Assembly: GCF_000149955.1 (NCBI RefSeq)
Contig: NC_030991.1
Span: 2,787,571 to 2,851,570 of the forward strand
Origin: Fusarium oxysporum f. sp. lycopersici 4287
Lineage: Eukaryota; Ascomycota; Sordariomycetes; Hypocreales; Nectriaceae
Length of the DNA stretch: 64,000 nucleotides
Direction of reading: 5' to 3'
The position numbers and the translations under genes are program-made. Below the pieces are notes generated by a model, which was not told where the DNA came from, searched no databases, and saw only the letters and a list, made by a program, of their open reading frames with translations. Each line of letters opens with the position of its first letter. The first letter of the stretch is position 1. This document shows, piece after piece, positions 22,587-34,888 of this stretch.

Positions 22587-23687
22587 ACATCCGCTGGTTT
22601 TTAGTCTACCCTCACTATCGGTAGTCTGTGGCGCTTTATCACGTTTGGTAGCTTGCGACAACAAGTGCCAGGTTTTCCCCCGGAAAATCGATTTATAGAA
22701 GATCCTTATCGCCCGACCAGAAAACAATGATCAGTGCGGATGAGGCTTTGGACAGACGCGCAAATCCAGATGGAATATTATTTCCACCATCTTACACACA
22801 CCTGGATAGCTCTGGTAATGAGCAGCGACCTTACACGTACCAGTTGAGTTCGAATTTAGATCTTATAACAACACTACTGGAGTTGGCTCAACGCTCAGGA
22901 CAGTAGAGAAGTGAACCAGGTGCCGTCATCTATTGGTGTGATGAAGCAGGTCAAGGAGGCAAGGCTCTGTCAGCAGTGTAAGCGGTCGTGAACGTGCCTT
23001 GAGCTATAACTGCGGAAATGTACAGCAGACCCAAGCCGTCTCTTCTCTTCTGATATGCTCAAATGTGAGTGATGAGTATTTACACGTGCGAGAGATAAGA
23101 AAGAGGGGGGGGGGAGATAGCATAGGACAGAGACGATTCATCAACCGTGTTTTTACCTTCAACCGATACAGAAGATGAGATTAGGAGAAAAGAATAATGT
23201 GCAGTAAAATTGTATTTTCCTCTACTCGCCCATGGGAACTGTTTTGATGACCATTAGCCGGACCTATGCACTCGGCGTACAAGAGGCTCAACTAAGGTTC
23301 GATTTCGGTGCTTTTCCTGAAAACGCTCTAGAGTTAGGGATACGTCCAAAATTGGGAGAAAGATATTCCAACTCCATTTTTTCTAGACGGCCAACAATGG
23401 ATTATAGCAAAGAATCATTTTCTTCAGAGGCATGCATGTTGGCGGCCAAAAGCAGACCGAAAAGAAAAAAAGAAGAAGAAAAAGTCCTATTTCCGCCTAG
23501 ACAAACCGATGATGCAAACAAGTAATATTCATAGGATAATTAACCTGCCATCGCCTACTCGGCCTGTACTGTACAACCGTGTATGTCAACACTCAAGCAC
23601 ATGATCCTGGAGCTACCATACAAGCTTTACCACATCAGCACCATTATTCTCATTTGATTCTTCGAAACTTCTGGCCTCCACTTCGAT
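22587..23687. other. Intergenic, about 1.1 kb
   Basis: Contains a short G-run near 23105 and a 97-aa Lys-rich ORF at 23232 of unclear reality. No family recognised. Confidence 0.4.
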
Positions 23688-24830
23688 ATGGCGAGCATAA
23701 GCTGGGCCTCTTCGCTGAGGGCTTCTATCATCTCCTTCTGTCAAGAGCTCGAACATATCAAAGATCCAGATGCCGTGTTCAGAGAACAGCTGGCTGATTT
23801 TGAAGATCGTTCGAGGAGAAGACTGGAAAATTTAGTACGGGATGGAACGTTCGGGTGCGTACCTAGCCTCCAACAAGAGCTACTTGCAGATAATCGGCAA
23901 ATGATAGAACTCGAGCTAGCGCACGTGGCTTCAAGGGCCCAGAGGCTTGAGCAATATGGCGAGACAATGGAAGAACTGGCCAGAAGGATGCTAAGAGCAC
24001 AGCTGAATATCCTGGGCCTAGAGGCGATACAAAAGTTGGTACCAGAGTTATCTGCAGCCATGAATTTGGATGAAGGCGACTCTATCCTTCTACGTCCGAA
24101 CGATGAGCAACCGTCAGCCTCTGAGTATCAACCGAACAATGTAGCGGCTGGGGATGCACATGTGCAGGCTCCCAATCATGAAGAAAAATGGGACGACGAG
24201 TCCTGTCAGACGGTTCGACGAGAGGCCAATACATCCGTGACGTGGTGTACTTTGGTAAGACGACCAAGATACTGCTCCTCAGATTACAATTTTCCATGTA
24301 TTAATCCAATTGTAGCGCAGGGGAGGTCGAGTTGATCCCCACGGCAATAGCAATCGGGAGCAGCCTTATCGCGCGATGACGAGACGAGCACCGCCCAGAC
24401 AGAATTCGCCATCGCCACTCGCTACCGAATTTCACGTGTTACATGAACACGACGATTCTGAAAAGGCCCTGATCCGCAAGAGAGGTAACACCTTATGCAA
24501 CAAGACTATGAACATGGGAGTTGATGGACACACCACCTGCATACTGGTCTTTAAGAATCCAGTTCACGACGAGTGGGTGTCTGCGGGACACATACCGGAA
24601 GGTCAAACGATCCCAAGCCTTGACGCTATAGTAAGTATTGCCGTAGCCACGCTCTTCCTGTCTTTGACTTACAATAGAAACAGGTAGCCGAGCATATGGG
24701 ACGTCGTCAAGAGGCCGGAACAGACTCGCCCTCCATCAAAGTTGAGAACAGTAGCCCAAACACCGCAATGGGAAGAGGACGGGATTACATGAACATGATT
24801 GTACACGAAGGCATAGGTTGTGCAAAGTAA
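23688..24830 (+). CDS. Coiled-coil protein of unknown function, paralogue A
   Basis: Exons 23688-24254, 24316-24630 and 24684-24830 (introns 61 and 53 nt) give 342 residues. The N-terminal ~140 residues are helical and heptad-like and include the segment IKDPDAVFREQL, repeated almost exactly in the gene at 25858 (IKDPDDVFRHER). A shared block LNILGLEAIQKLVPEL corresponds to IDILGLSAEQHLMPAV there. The C-terminal half is polar and then has a compact segment ending DEWVSAGHIPEG. It appears cytosolic or nuclear, with no signal peptide or TM helix. Function unknown. Confidence 0.6.
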
Positions 24831-25857
24831 TGATGGATGGATCATGCTCACCTGGAGAATGGGCGAGCGGCCCACAATTGATTGAAAATTATTGAAATTC
24901 CATATTTCTACATGTCACCATCTTGAAGGAACGTTACCTAGTACTACCTTGTAGGAAATACCATTGCAATTTAAGTTCAGTCATTTCCGCTCTGCTCACT
25001 GGTCCTCGACAAACAGAGACGTCTTGGCCAACTATATTGTATCATCATCGCCGAGTTCAACGAGCTTTGTCCCACGACAGTTCCAAGTGCTAATTACATG
25101 TAAATGTCCCTTAGTCTATATTTTAGTTTGTGAACCAATTTTTTAGTGTTGTTGCACTTCTTAAAGCTATTTCAAAGTTTTTACATGCAAAGGTTAAAAC
25201 CTGGAACCCGGAACTCGGAGCTTGACATTGATTATTGATTATTGATTATTGACAAGGCATATCACGGGTGTACAGTATAAACATCTCACCTACTACAGTA
25301 CACATACCGTCGATCTCTCATGTTCCTATGTTGTCAGATCCCCAGTGCTTATCGACCCGCGTCTTAGAACGGGATAGATGAGTACAGCAGCTCATCTTTC
25401 CGTTGAGATTTGCGCAGTACATGATAATAGAGACCTTCCCGTTCCATACTGTACGTACACCAATTGTCCTTTGCGACCTATTTCGAGACGCAGATTCATC
25501 TGCAATCGCAACTTACCCATAGGTTATGTCCAACTAGTGAAAGAACCATTTTTGGCCGTCTGAACTGGCTTTCGCATACACGCTAATATTGCCTCGCCTA
25601 GGGGGTTTAGGATTTTGGTAGCTTACGTCCTCCTCCAGACGTTGAGTCGAGGCAGAATATGGACTACCTTCCCGTGTGTGATCGAGATAGGTGCATTCGA
25701 ACCAAAATGACTTCAGACGCAGACATGTCTATTAATCATGGAGAGTGCAGTCTGCTATTCATAAAATGTGAGAATTCATCTCTCAGGGTAAAAGCATCAA
25801 ACTCAATCTCATAATCACACTGCTCCATTATCCTAGGCTTTCTACCTCCTGTACGGC
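24831..25857. other. Intergenic, about 1 kb
   Basis: AT-rich. Holds a short ATTGATT-type tandem at about 25227-25252. No gene recognised. Confidence 0.4.
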
Positions 25858-27016
25858 ATGGCTTGCCCCGACGTAAATATAACCACCCGCCTACGCGAAG
25901 CCATCGCCAATTGGAATACGCATCTTCAAGGTATCAAAGATCCGGACGATGTCTTTCGCCACGAGCGAGCCCGTATAAGCGACGCATCGAAGAAACGAAT
26001 CGAAGAGTTTTATCTCAACACCCTGCGGGACAATGGCAACAACAACAATAACGATAATGTTGCCCTTCTTTTGCGAACCCTCCTCTCTGATGGCCAGCAG
26101 CTGAAGGAACTTGAGATGGAGCACGAAGTTACCCGAACCAAGAAGCAAGAGCTACAAGATGAAGTAGCTAAGAGTGTAGGGAGAAGGATTGTCGCAGATG
26201 TAATCGACATCCTAGGCCTCTCTGCAGAGCAGCATCTGATGCCTGCAGTACCTCCCCCATCAGAAGAGGCTACATCGACCACCAAAGACCACGTCGACAG
26301 CGCGAGCCTGCCAGTTCCCGATGATTCGGACGCACCAGCAGCTACAATGGGGCTTACCACGCGAACCCGAAGCTACAACAGACGGAAGAATGGTGGAGCC
26401 CGTCAGAAGGTGGCGCCATCGATAGGCCCATCCGTAAGCGAGGGTGATAGCTCGGTAAGTCATCAAACAGTCAAGGTTGTCATTAACCTAGTTATGTATT
26501 CGTCTGTCTTTTCTTCCTTACTGTTCAGGATTCTCATCTTGTTGTTCCGTACTGGTGCTTCACAGTGGTGTCTTTGCTTTCCTTTTTTTTTCTTTTTCTT
26601 TTTTTCTTCCCCTTTTCGGTCTTTGTTCTATCCCACTGACGGTGCCTTAGCTCAAGAGAAAGCGCCAGCCAGATAAAGACGACGGGCGGAATATAAAGCA
26701 GGAAAAGAAGACACCCCGGGTCTCAACCAGACAAACCCCGTCTTCTCCTGGAAATGCCAACTTTGAGAGCGTAAGATCATTGCCGGCGCCTTGTACTAGA
26801 TCGGGTGATTTACTTCAGCATAGCAATGAGAAAGATGTCATCTCCCGCAGGAAGGCGATAGAGTCACAGTACAAGAACATCAGACTTGATGTCAGCCGCC
26901 CCTCTGCTCGTGTAATGCTCCGGAGACATCCCTCTCGACGCGGTCTGTGGACTTGCTTGATATTCGTTCCGCAAGTCCAGGCGGATATGAGCTTTGATAC
27001 TATGGTCTGTACCTAA
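25858..27016 (+). CDS. Coiled-coil protein of unknown function, paralogue B
   Basis: Exons 25858-26454, 26651-26770 and 26819-27016 (introns of about 196 and 48 nt) give 304 residues. It is paralogous to the gene at 23688 over the N-terminal helical domain (see the IKDPD and ILGL blocks) and has an extra Asn-run (NNNNNDN). The second exon is strongly basic (KRKRQPDKDD), suggesting a nuclear signal. The first intron is long and T-rich, so its acceptor is the least certain border. A proline/serine-rich linker separates the parts. Function unknown. Confidence 0.5.
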
Positions 27017-28316
27017 CCAGGCATGGGAAACCCTTTGGCCAAGGGGCTGGTTTTCTGCCAAAGCTATTGTACTATTCGTAGTCTCTCTGGGAGCCTGAAT
27101 GGATTGTGTGATTCTATGTGTTGAAATGTTCGCCGACCATGTCGAAGTTGCTACCCTGGAGAGGGAGAAGGAGAGATGGAGAAGGAGCAGTTTGAAAGTA
27201 CGGGAGAGCAATAGCTTCGGTGTGCCGTGGAAACGATATAGCGTCTGTAAGCTCAAACGAGGAGTAATATTGAAAAGCGTTTTACGACCCAGTCCATCTA
27301 CTATCACGTGAGAACTAAATGCGAACTGGGAAGGAATATAGATTTATCGGCAGTTACTAGGTCTGCGCTCTGTTCAGCACCAAAGACACTATGACGCGCC
27401 ACGGTCCTGGGCCAGCCGATTACATGGCGCATCAAATCCACCACTGCACGTAACTGCAGTTCCATTAGAAATTTTTGGATTCTGACACTACTGTCACTTA
27501 GCCTATAGTGTTCGTTATTGAGCCATATCAAGTACAGTACACACATTACCTTGTGCTTGTCACCTTTCCAGTCACGAACAGTGGGGTTGGGTAGAGCCAT
27601 ATGTGGCAATTAGACTTGACGTTCAGAGAGTCCAGGAAGGTACACCAGGCGTGACTCGTGCTCGCGCTTTAAATATCAATTCCAAAGAGGAAGGTTTATG
27701 ATATGTACCAGATTACAGCATCAAAGTTACCAATACAGCATAAAATTCATTACCAAAGCTTATCATATCTGATATTTAAATTTTGAACTCTATGCATCAC
27801 AAATTTGCTGGCTAGAAACGAAATAGTTCATGACAGAATTGTTGAAAATTGTGAGCCGCCCACCAACTTGTCCACTAAGCTTTTAAGATAGGAAGACTAG
27901 CGTGCAGAACCTTATCGAACAGGAAGGATCAACATATCATCGGTGCTGCGAACAGCTAATGCTGTATCACTTACAACATGCACCATGCGTGAAATATAAG
28001 GATGACCTTGTGAATCCCGAAGTCAACTAAGAAGAGCAGCCATTCTTGGATGGGAAGTCAGATATTTACGATGGTACCGTACAAACACGCATAATCCATC
28101 CACATCACTCGAAATTGGCAAATAATCCAATAGGCGATTTTGCAACGTTGTTTCATGCTGAATTGTACACCAAGAGCCAATAAGCTGTGGTTTCAAATAA
28201 TATAAAATAGATGACTTCTCTCATAATGGCGTTTGTTTTTGTGTTTAGGCGCGAAAGAGCGTTGATACTTGCTCCTGACCTCAAGTATCTTCCCCCAGGT
28301 CCTGCTTCGACTATCA
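27017..28316. other. Intergenic, about 1.3 kb
   Basis: AT-rich with only short ORFs. No repeat copy or gene recognised. Confidence 0.4.
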
Positions 28317-29654
28317 ATGAAGGAACATGTCAGATACGGGTCTTGTCCCAACTACAACAATGAAGTCGCGCAAATTTCTCGTAGAGTAGATCATCAAGTG
28401 CAGCAGCTTGGGGGTAGAACCAGCGTTTCCCACAGTTCCATCACTTATGTGAATCGAGGTGACGATCAGGTGTCGCTTCGAAGAAGGATCGTAGAACTCA
28501 ACCGAGAGAACGGGAGCCTGCGTCATGAGGATAAGTACTTTGCTACACTGGCTAACGATGTACTAGTATCTCTTAAATCCTCGATCCAGTCTTGTCTATC
28601 CAAAATCCCTGACGCTCTGCTCTATGGTAACACAGCTACCTTGCACGGCAGCGAAATGGGGAGTAGCATCTCGCAAGCGTTCAGGCGCCAACGCCCGCAT
28701 ACTGACCCTCTCTCGAGCCCCAACCAGCGTGAGGCTCAAATTGGCGGTTTCGCTGATGCACAGGACCCTCAGGTAAATTTGGTGTCTTCCTGGGGTCAAG
28801 GTGCAAGAAACCGTCCATTACCGCCGACTCCACACCTAATGTCGAAGTCTATGCTCGAGAAGTTGGAGATTAATCTCATAAGAGAAAATGGGATGATGAG
28901 ACAATCAATCTCATTGAATAGAAAGCTCGTTTATCGGGTGCTGCTGCGTTTAGTTTCTCAGATACGACAATTGGCTTCCGCGCTCCGATCGGTTGTCACG
29001 GAGGCAAACCTCTTGATTGAGCAATTGAATACCGACTGGCGACAGTACATTGAGGATGTTATCAAGGTGGAAACAGATCCAGAAATCTTGGGCTCAGGTA
29101 TCGATTTAGCCTACAGCTTAGATGCCAAATATCACGCCGGCAACATTGACAATAGATCAGAGTCAAGACTACGGGATTCGGATCTAAGTTCGAGATACGA
29201 GCCAGACTCGATGGAGCCAGACTATAGAATAAGTGATCATATACCTCGTTCCGCTACACAGGCAGGTGGCAGAGATTTCAATTCACTGAACAGCCCATCC
29301 ATGAATCGAGGAAGTTTGAACACGGGAAAGAGCAAGGAGGATCAAGGTCAAAGCTGGCCTTATGTAGAACCTCTTCGAATAGCTCATCAGCAATCTCAGC
29401 CTTCCCCTGGTTGTGATACTGCGTCGACGAAGGCTAAATTAAGGCAACGCCTCGCCATGCTTCATTATGAGCGCATGTACTACAGGAGACTGGCCAACGA
29501 GGCAGTCGTCCGATTTGTACGTACAATAAAACACCACGTTCACGAGGTCCGGAATCTTTTGCACGAGTATAGCGCGGAGGAGAATAGACTCAGGGGCTTA
29601 CTCCAGCAGCAGATAAACCTTCGAACCACTCAGCATCCTAATGGTGATGGATAA
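28317..29654 (+). CDS. Helical protein with three internal repeats, unknown function
   Basis: 445 residues in one exon from the ATG at 28317. Three helical blocks of ~45 residues at about 53-97, 178-225 and 375-420 share a spacing: a Leu/Arg heptad start, a central E/R pair and a basic amphipathic helix (IVELNRENGSLRHED; INLIRENGMMRQSIS; LAMLHYERMYYRRLA). Disordered Ser/Pro-rich linkers separate them, including RPLPPTP, an SH3-ligand-like stretch. No membrane segment or signal peptide. Looks like a scaffold built by internal triplication; no family recognised. Confidence 0.55.
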   Translation: MKEHVRYGSCPNYNNEVAQISRRVDHQVQQLGGRTSVSHSSITYVNRGDDQVSLRRRIVELNRENGSLRHEDKYFATLANDVLVSLKSSIQSCLSKIPDALLYGNTATLHGSEMGSSISQAFRRQRPHTDPLSSPNQREAQIGGFADAQDPQVNLVSSWGQGARNRPLPPTPHLMSKSMLEKLEINLIRENGMMRQSISLNRKLVYRVLLRLVSQIRQLASALRSVVTEANLLIEQLNTDWRQYIEDVIKVETDPEILGSGIDLAYSLDAKYHAGNIDNRSESRLRDSDLSSRYEPDSMEPDYRISDHIPRSATQAGGRDFNSLNSPSMNRGSLNTGKSKEDQGQSWPYVEPLRIAHQQSQPSPGCDTASTKAKLRQRLAMLHYERMYYRRLANEAVVRFVRTIKHHVHEVRNLLHEYSAEENRLRGLLQQQINLRTTQHPNGDG

Positions 29655-30443
29655 AGACCAGACTTGTATGCGTCATATCAAGATAGCACTCTATGTCAAT
29701 ACTGTACTGTACTGATAATCGCCTAGATAAGGTCTCGTTTCGAAATCCATCACCTCTCCCTTTCTTTGTTCGTTTTGCTATTTCTTTTTTCTTCCAGAAT
29801 TACGTTCTTTATGGTGCTGCCTCATCAGTAATCAGAGAGCATTCCTATGGAATATAACCTCCGAATGGAACAGTAGTAAGGGGAATACAACGTAGTAGCG
29901 ATGTTAAGCGTATAGATACTCATCAGTAGAACTTCGTTTAGTGCAGGATAGTGGAAAGTACCCTACAGTCCATCATCACAATCAACGTCAATGTTTTCGT
30001 AGAGGTAAGGGCAGGTTTGGAGCTACAATGGAGAGGGAGCCTCAAAAGGCCGTCCAGTTTCGAATTCACACTAAAAAACATATCCGCTGCTATTGTGCTG
30101 CTATTGTCACGCCCTCAAGTTTCGTGGAATGAGTGAGAAAGGACCATTGCTTACATCTCCGAGTCAAGTCAATCTTGCCACTACCCTCGACAGCACCTAA
30201 CTTTTCGGAGAGCCTGGCAATTCGAGTTCGCGCTCAACAGAAGAAAGCAGCCGTTCACATGAGACAGAGAAGTCGAGTACGTAAATGGACTCCTGGGTAG
30301 AAGTCGACTACATATCACATTCATTGCGCGCGGGGATGAATATTTATACCGTCTCTTGACCTTCAACGTCAGTGCCTTGAACCGAACTGACTTTGTTAGT
30401 TTTTTTCCGCTTCTATCTTTCTCGTCCGCCAGCCAGCGATCCA
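29655..30443. other. Intergenic
   Basis: No gene recognised. Pyrimidine-rich stretch near 29755-29800. Confidence 0.4.
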
Positions 30444-30956
30444 ATGGGAAGCAGCTCGCTCCCTAGCGTTCCTTCGCCACCGCGCGTTGCGCCACCGCAC
30501 GCAATGACGGTTGAGCAGCTACTCCATTTCTTACAAGAGAGGAGCCATCTTCTTACGCTGGAAAATGAAAGATTGCGCCCACAGTACGAGTTTCTCCAGG
30601 CCTTAGTCGATCAGAAAGAGGCTACGTTGAAATGGCAACAGTGGCTCATCCGCTTAGGAGAGGAGCATGTGACCTTGCTAGAGAGAGTACTTCAAGGGCA
30701 GTCAACTGAGACGGTGTCCGCGACGGAATCGCCGCCACAGTTCATGGAGCATCAGTTTCGGCAACAGACCTGCAGCTCACCTCTGAACACACCACCGAAC
30801 CTGAGACTTGAATCGAATCAAGACGGCGACAGTACATCGTTTGCGGCCGGCGTGACAGATGATGATGGCAGACGAGGGATCATTCAAGACGATTTGGAAG
30901 TGATGCAGCGATGCGCCGAATCAGAAGCCCTGGCTTATTTAGCATCCTACTGTTAG
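30444..30956 (+). CDS. Small coiled-coil protein, unknown function
   Basis: 170 residues from the ATG at 30444, where the frame becomes a Ser/Pro-rich start (MGSSSLPSVP). Residues ~22-90 form a leucine-rich heptad segment (LLHFLQERSHLLTLENERL, then LIRLGEEHVTLLERVL). The tail is polar and acidic. The first coil resembles the LxxLxxEN pattern of the neighbouring gene at 28317, so the two may be related. Function unknown. Confidence 0.5.
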   Translation: MGSSSLPSVPSPPRVAPPHAMTVEQLLHFLQERSHLLTLENERLRPQYEFLQALVDQKEATLKWQQWLIRLGEEHVTLLERVLQGQSTETVSATESPPQFMEHQFRQQTCSSPLNTPPNLRLESNQDGDSTSFAAGVTDDDGRRGIIQDDLEVMQRCAESEALAYLASYC

Positions 30957-32116
30957 CTACATTTGAATTGAGTGGACAGAGATTGCTTTTTATTGTTTTC
31001 CCGGTACAGTAACCGCCTGCAACGTATAAACGTACATACCGGCGCTTCCTGCCGGCGTGATCATTGAATACAGCCTACGTATCCGTCTCTACCCGCGCGA
31101 CCTATTCAATCTAACTTAGCTTTTGATAAGAAAACTCTTGCTTTTCTCCCCAGCTGGCAAAATGCTCCATTCGCCTAGCATCGATATTGTTTTAGTTTGG
31201 GCCTGCCCTAGGAGGTCGTCATGAGGGGACCGAGGTCTGCATTCCGTCTCTGTCCGGCCCAGCAAAAAGCGGTTGTAACTTTGCTTTGCAGCTTAGAGAT
31301 TCACCATGTTATTATTGCATCACCATCCAATTGTCTTTACGAACTGAAACGTGACTCGGTATAATATTTGTATGTTGAGCCATGTCATTAAACTTATCCC
31401 CCCGTCGTAACATGGTACCATTTCGTCTCTCCATGCATGTATAGATACATATGTATACATAAATATGTGTAGATATCCATTCCCAGTGCGTCCAGCTAGA
31501 CCTGAGAATCGCCTTCGGAACTTTGCCTTTACGAGCCGTTTATTTCGGTTCCTCTGGTATTGCTCATCAGATTGGAAGGGTCCACGGTAGAGTCCAATCC
31601 CATCTGCAAAGGAGCACCTCGGCCTGTGGCTCCCTGTGCATGGAGGTTGGTCTGGCCACTAATCGCGCGTACTATGGTCTCACTTATCCGTTGCGGTAAT
31701 TGATTGTTGCTGTAGATCCTGTTAGCTATACTAGAGGGAAATTAGGAAGAAGAAATGCTACAAAGGGTAAAAGGAACAGAAAAGAGAGAGAAGAAATCCC
31801 TAGTGATCAGGTTAGGACTAAAACGTACTCTGTTCTAATTTGCTTCAAGGCTTCCAAAAACTCTTTTCTCGTTTGCTTCATGCTTTCAGAAGACTCTGTT
31901 CTCATTTGCTTCATGTTTTCAAGAAACTCTGTTCTAATTTTATTAATGCTTTGGAACAAGGATTAGCCAAGGAAGAACGATAGAAAATGAAGAAGAAAGA
32001 AAAGAAAAGAAAAAAAAGGCTCGACAGATACGCCGACTCACAGTGTCAAGGTTGCTTTCGATCTGCGGTAGAGCTAAGGTGTCAGCTTCAAAGTGGTGCA
32101 ATGGTGTAAGGCTGAC
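30957..32116. other. Intergenic, about 1.2 kb
   Basis: No gene recognised. The 88-aa ORF at 31700 repeats a CF(M/K)-S motif by chance over imperfect 36-bp units (CTCTGTTCT...TGCTTC) at about 31828-31955, a small degenerate tandem repeat. Confidence 0.4.
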
Positions 32117-32764
32117 TCACTGCTGGTTTATTAGGGCTTCCAGAACATAACGGTCGTCGTCTTGCGGCTCTTGCGGCTCTTGCGGGTCTCCAAATTCTTC
32201 ATCGTAGCTAGGTCTGTACTTTTTGTCAGTCTAACTTCGTTTGCGTGGTCCGTGTGATTGACGTGGCAAGGCGAGCAAAACGAAGGATTACGTCAAACAG
32301 TGTGGAAGAAGGCAAATATAGATGGGATGAGAACAAGTACAGTGACATTGAAGAGAATAAAGGCGGAACGAATGGAAAAAAAAGAGAGAGAAAGTAAAAA
32401 GGGTCAAAGAGAGAGGGTAAGAGGGAAGGGGGAAGGGATGGGGGGAAGACAGAAATAGGACAAACTCTTCATCATGGTAAACCATCTCGTCATCTTGCTC
32501 GTCCTCGGGAGTAGCGACAAGCTGAGGCTGCCGATCATACATACGATCACGAACTGGCATCATTCGACTTTGCCGAATGTGATCGACCGGCCGCCGATAG
32601 CTCCCCAGTGAACTAGATCGGACATCCTGAAGCGCCTTACGAGCAGCCCGTTTAGGCCTGCACCGGGTGGCCCTCCTAGCAATACGCTGAGCCGGCTGCG
32701 GTGCTAGCACTGGACGGCGCGACTGGATATAGGCTTGCGATGGTCTGGGCTGTGAAGACTCCAT
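32117..32764 (-). CDS. Basic-then-acidic small protein, unknown function
   Basis: Exon 1 (32764-32462) and a possible exon 2 (32230-32117) joined by a 231-nt intron keep frame (303 + 114 nt) and give 138 residues. The N-terminal half is very Arg/Pro-rich (RIARRATRCRPKRAARKAL), suggesting a nuclear or nucleic-acid-associated protein. The C-terminal half is acidic with a PQEPQEPQ repeat. The exon junction (HDEEF then TDKKYRP) is inferred. Without splicing the frame runs into a pyrimidine-rich low-complexity tract. No family recognised. Confidence 0.4.
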
Positions 32765-34888
32765 AGAAAGAAAATTAGATAGAATAGATCAAGGCACTTG
32801 TATAAAAAAGAATGACAGAAGGAGTAGAGATAGATGGGGAAAGCAAGAGCTGGCCGGTAAGGAGACTGATCGAGTGACTGAGGGACTGTGCCAGAGCTTA
32901 CCGTGCAGGTGCAGCGATGAATGTATCAGCGTCCAGTTCTTCCCTTCAACGCAGCTTTATATGTAGGGAATGGCTGTTACCGACAGTCTGGTTCAGCGCA
33001 GGCAGCTGCAGCCCTCCTGTTGGGCGGCCGACGGGTCGAGTAAGTACCCAGCCATCGTGGGAGGAAGATACTGTAACCTTTCACAAATATTGTGTACCTT
33101 CCGAAAGACCTCAGCAACATGCCCCTTTTGGACTTTGATCGTTTTTGTTGAAGCCATCCAGAAATCGACAATATACAGTCGCGATGCACCCGTCCGTTTT
33201 CCACGCTTGCCTACTGTCCTACAAGTTAGCACCGTTTGGCACCGTCCAGACTTTGGCGTCATTTCGCAGGTGCTACCAAAGCGTACTTTCTAGACCTAGG
33301 TACTCGCGCTCTCTCTCTTTTTTTTTTTCTTTTTTTTTTTTTTTTTTCTGAAATCGGACATTTTGTCCGTCCGCCCTGGGACGACAAGCTGATCGCTTGC
33401 TTCGTTAGCGGAAAATCGCAGCTGCGTCTGGTATGGCTGTTGAGGTTGAAGAACAACAATTTCGGGGGACTCGTCCGCTCACTCCTAGCGCATGTGTGGT
33501 AGCGGACTTACTGGCATCCACCTTCTATGGACCTAATCTCTCATCTCAATGTTGGGATGTTGCTGCATGCAGCAAGCAGCATGTTACCGTAGTGGATAAC
33601 ATAGGGCAATGGCGCTTTGACAAATACAATTAACTACCCCATTTCTCAACGGTGGAAGCGGCTCCGAAAATCTTCGGACGCGCACAGGTAATGCTGAAAG
33701 CTTTCGGGGCCATCCTATTCTGCTGACTCGTTTCGTTGCAGATCTTGGGGCCGCAATTCACTTCCGGCCCGCCTGGCTTGACCCCACATGTACAACGTCA
33801 ACCAAAACTGGCGGGGGCGGTTGAAGCCAAGTGCGTTTTCTAAATCCAATTTTGGCTTGGAAACTACTGCACAAGGCAACGCGCACAGTTTAAGCATGTC
33901 ATCCCACGTTGTCAAGCGGCATGGACCCATCCATTACCCAATCACCGCCAAAAGAGACTTGGCTATCAGCATGCTAAAACAGCAGGATGTACTAGAACCC
34001 CCGATCTTTGATAGACTCAACCAACGGCTCACAACGGCCCAGGACCGAGAGGGCAGGTAAGAATAACGATGACAAAATATAAATAGATATAAGTAAATAT
34101 AAGTAAATAAATAAAAAATAAAAAAAAATAAAACCCTCCGGATTCTTTCACGCTGGTGTAGGAGGGCGCGCTACAATGCCGATTGATATGTGTCGCAGGA
34201 TAAGGCATGATCTACGGCCTCAGAAAACAACTGCGTTAGTAATCTAGCTATATGCTTTACGTAACTCTGCGGAATGGAATACGCCGAACGAGAGAAAGCT
34301 TGGCAACAATCAATCAATACATTTGTTTGCTGCTGTACAGGCCATTCTGACACCAGAATAAACGTGTGATACCTTGTCCAGCGTTGACACCATGAATCGA
34401 GAGGTTATGAAGGTTAAAATAAAGCTCAAGGTACTGTAAGGGAAGACAAAACCCAACGCCAAGTGGAGACGAGGAGGCACGCGATGTTTGGTAACCTACG
34501 ACAACGTCTTGACACCTCTCCTACCCCAAGTTAGTTGATTTTCTAGAAGGTATCAGAATTCGAGGTTCTTTGAGACCGTATCATTCTATCACACAATTAA
34601 CGCGAGATAGTCCTTGGTGTATTGTCAAGTCGATGGCTGGTCACTCTTGTCGTTGTTTTACTGTTCTTGTGGTGATGTCCTATCACGGCGAATACGAGCC
34701 TTCCTGCCCTTCTCCAGTGGAGTTCATCATTAACTCCGCAAATCAAGTGTTCCACCAGCGAGCGACAGCTGACAAGCCCGTATAGAGCCAGCAACGGTTT
34801 CGTTATCTCCCCGCCCAGGCCATTCTTAGGTCAGCATCGGGGCCGCTTGATTTTGCTTGTTGACACAGATTCTGACAGCCATGATACC
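32765..34888. other. Gene-poor stretch with low-complexity tracts
   Basis: About 2.1 kb without a convincing gene. Holds a poly-pyrimidine tract (about 33308-33349) and an A-rich tract (about 34072-34133). Several short overlapping ORFs on both strands have no recognisable features. Confidence 0.45.
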
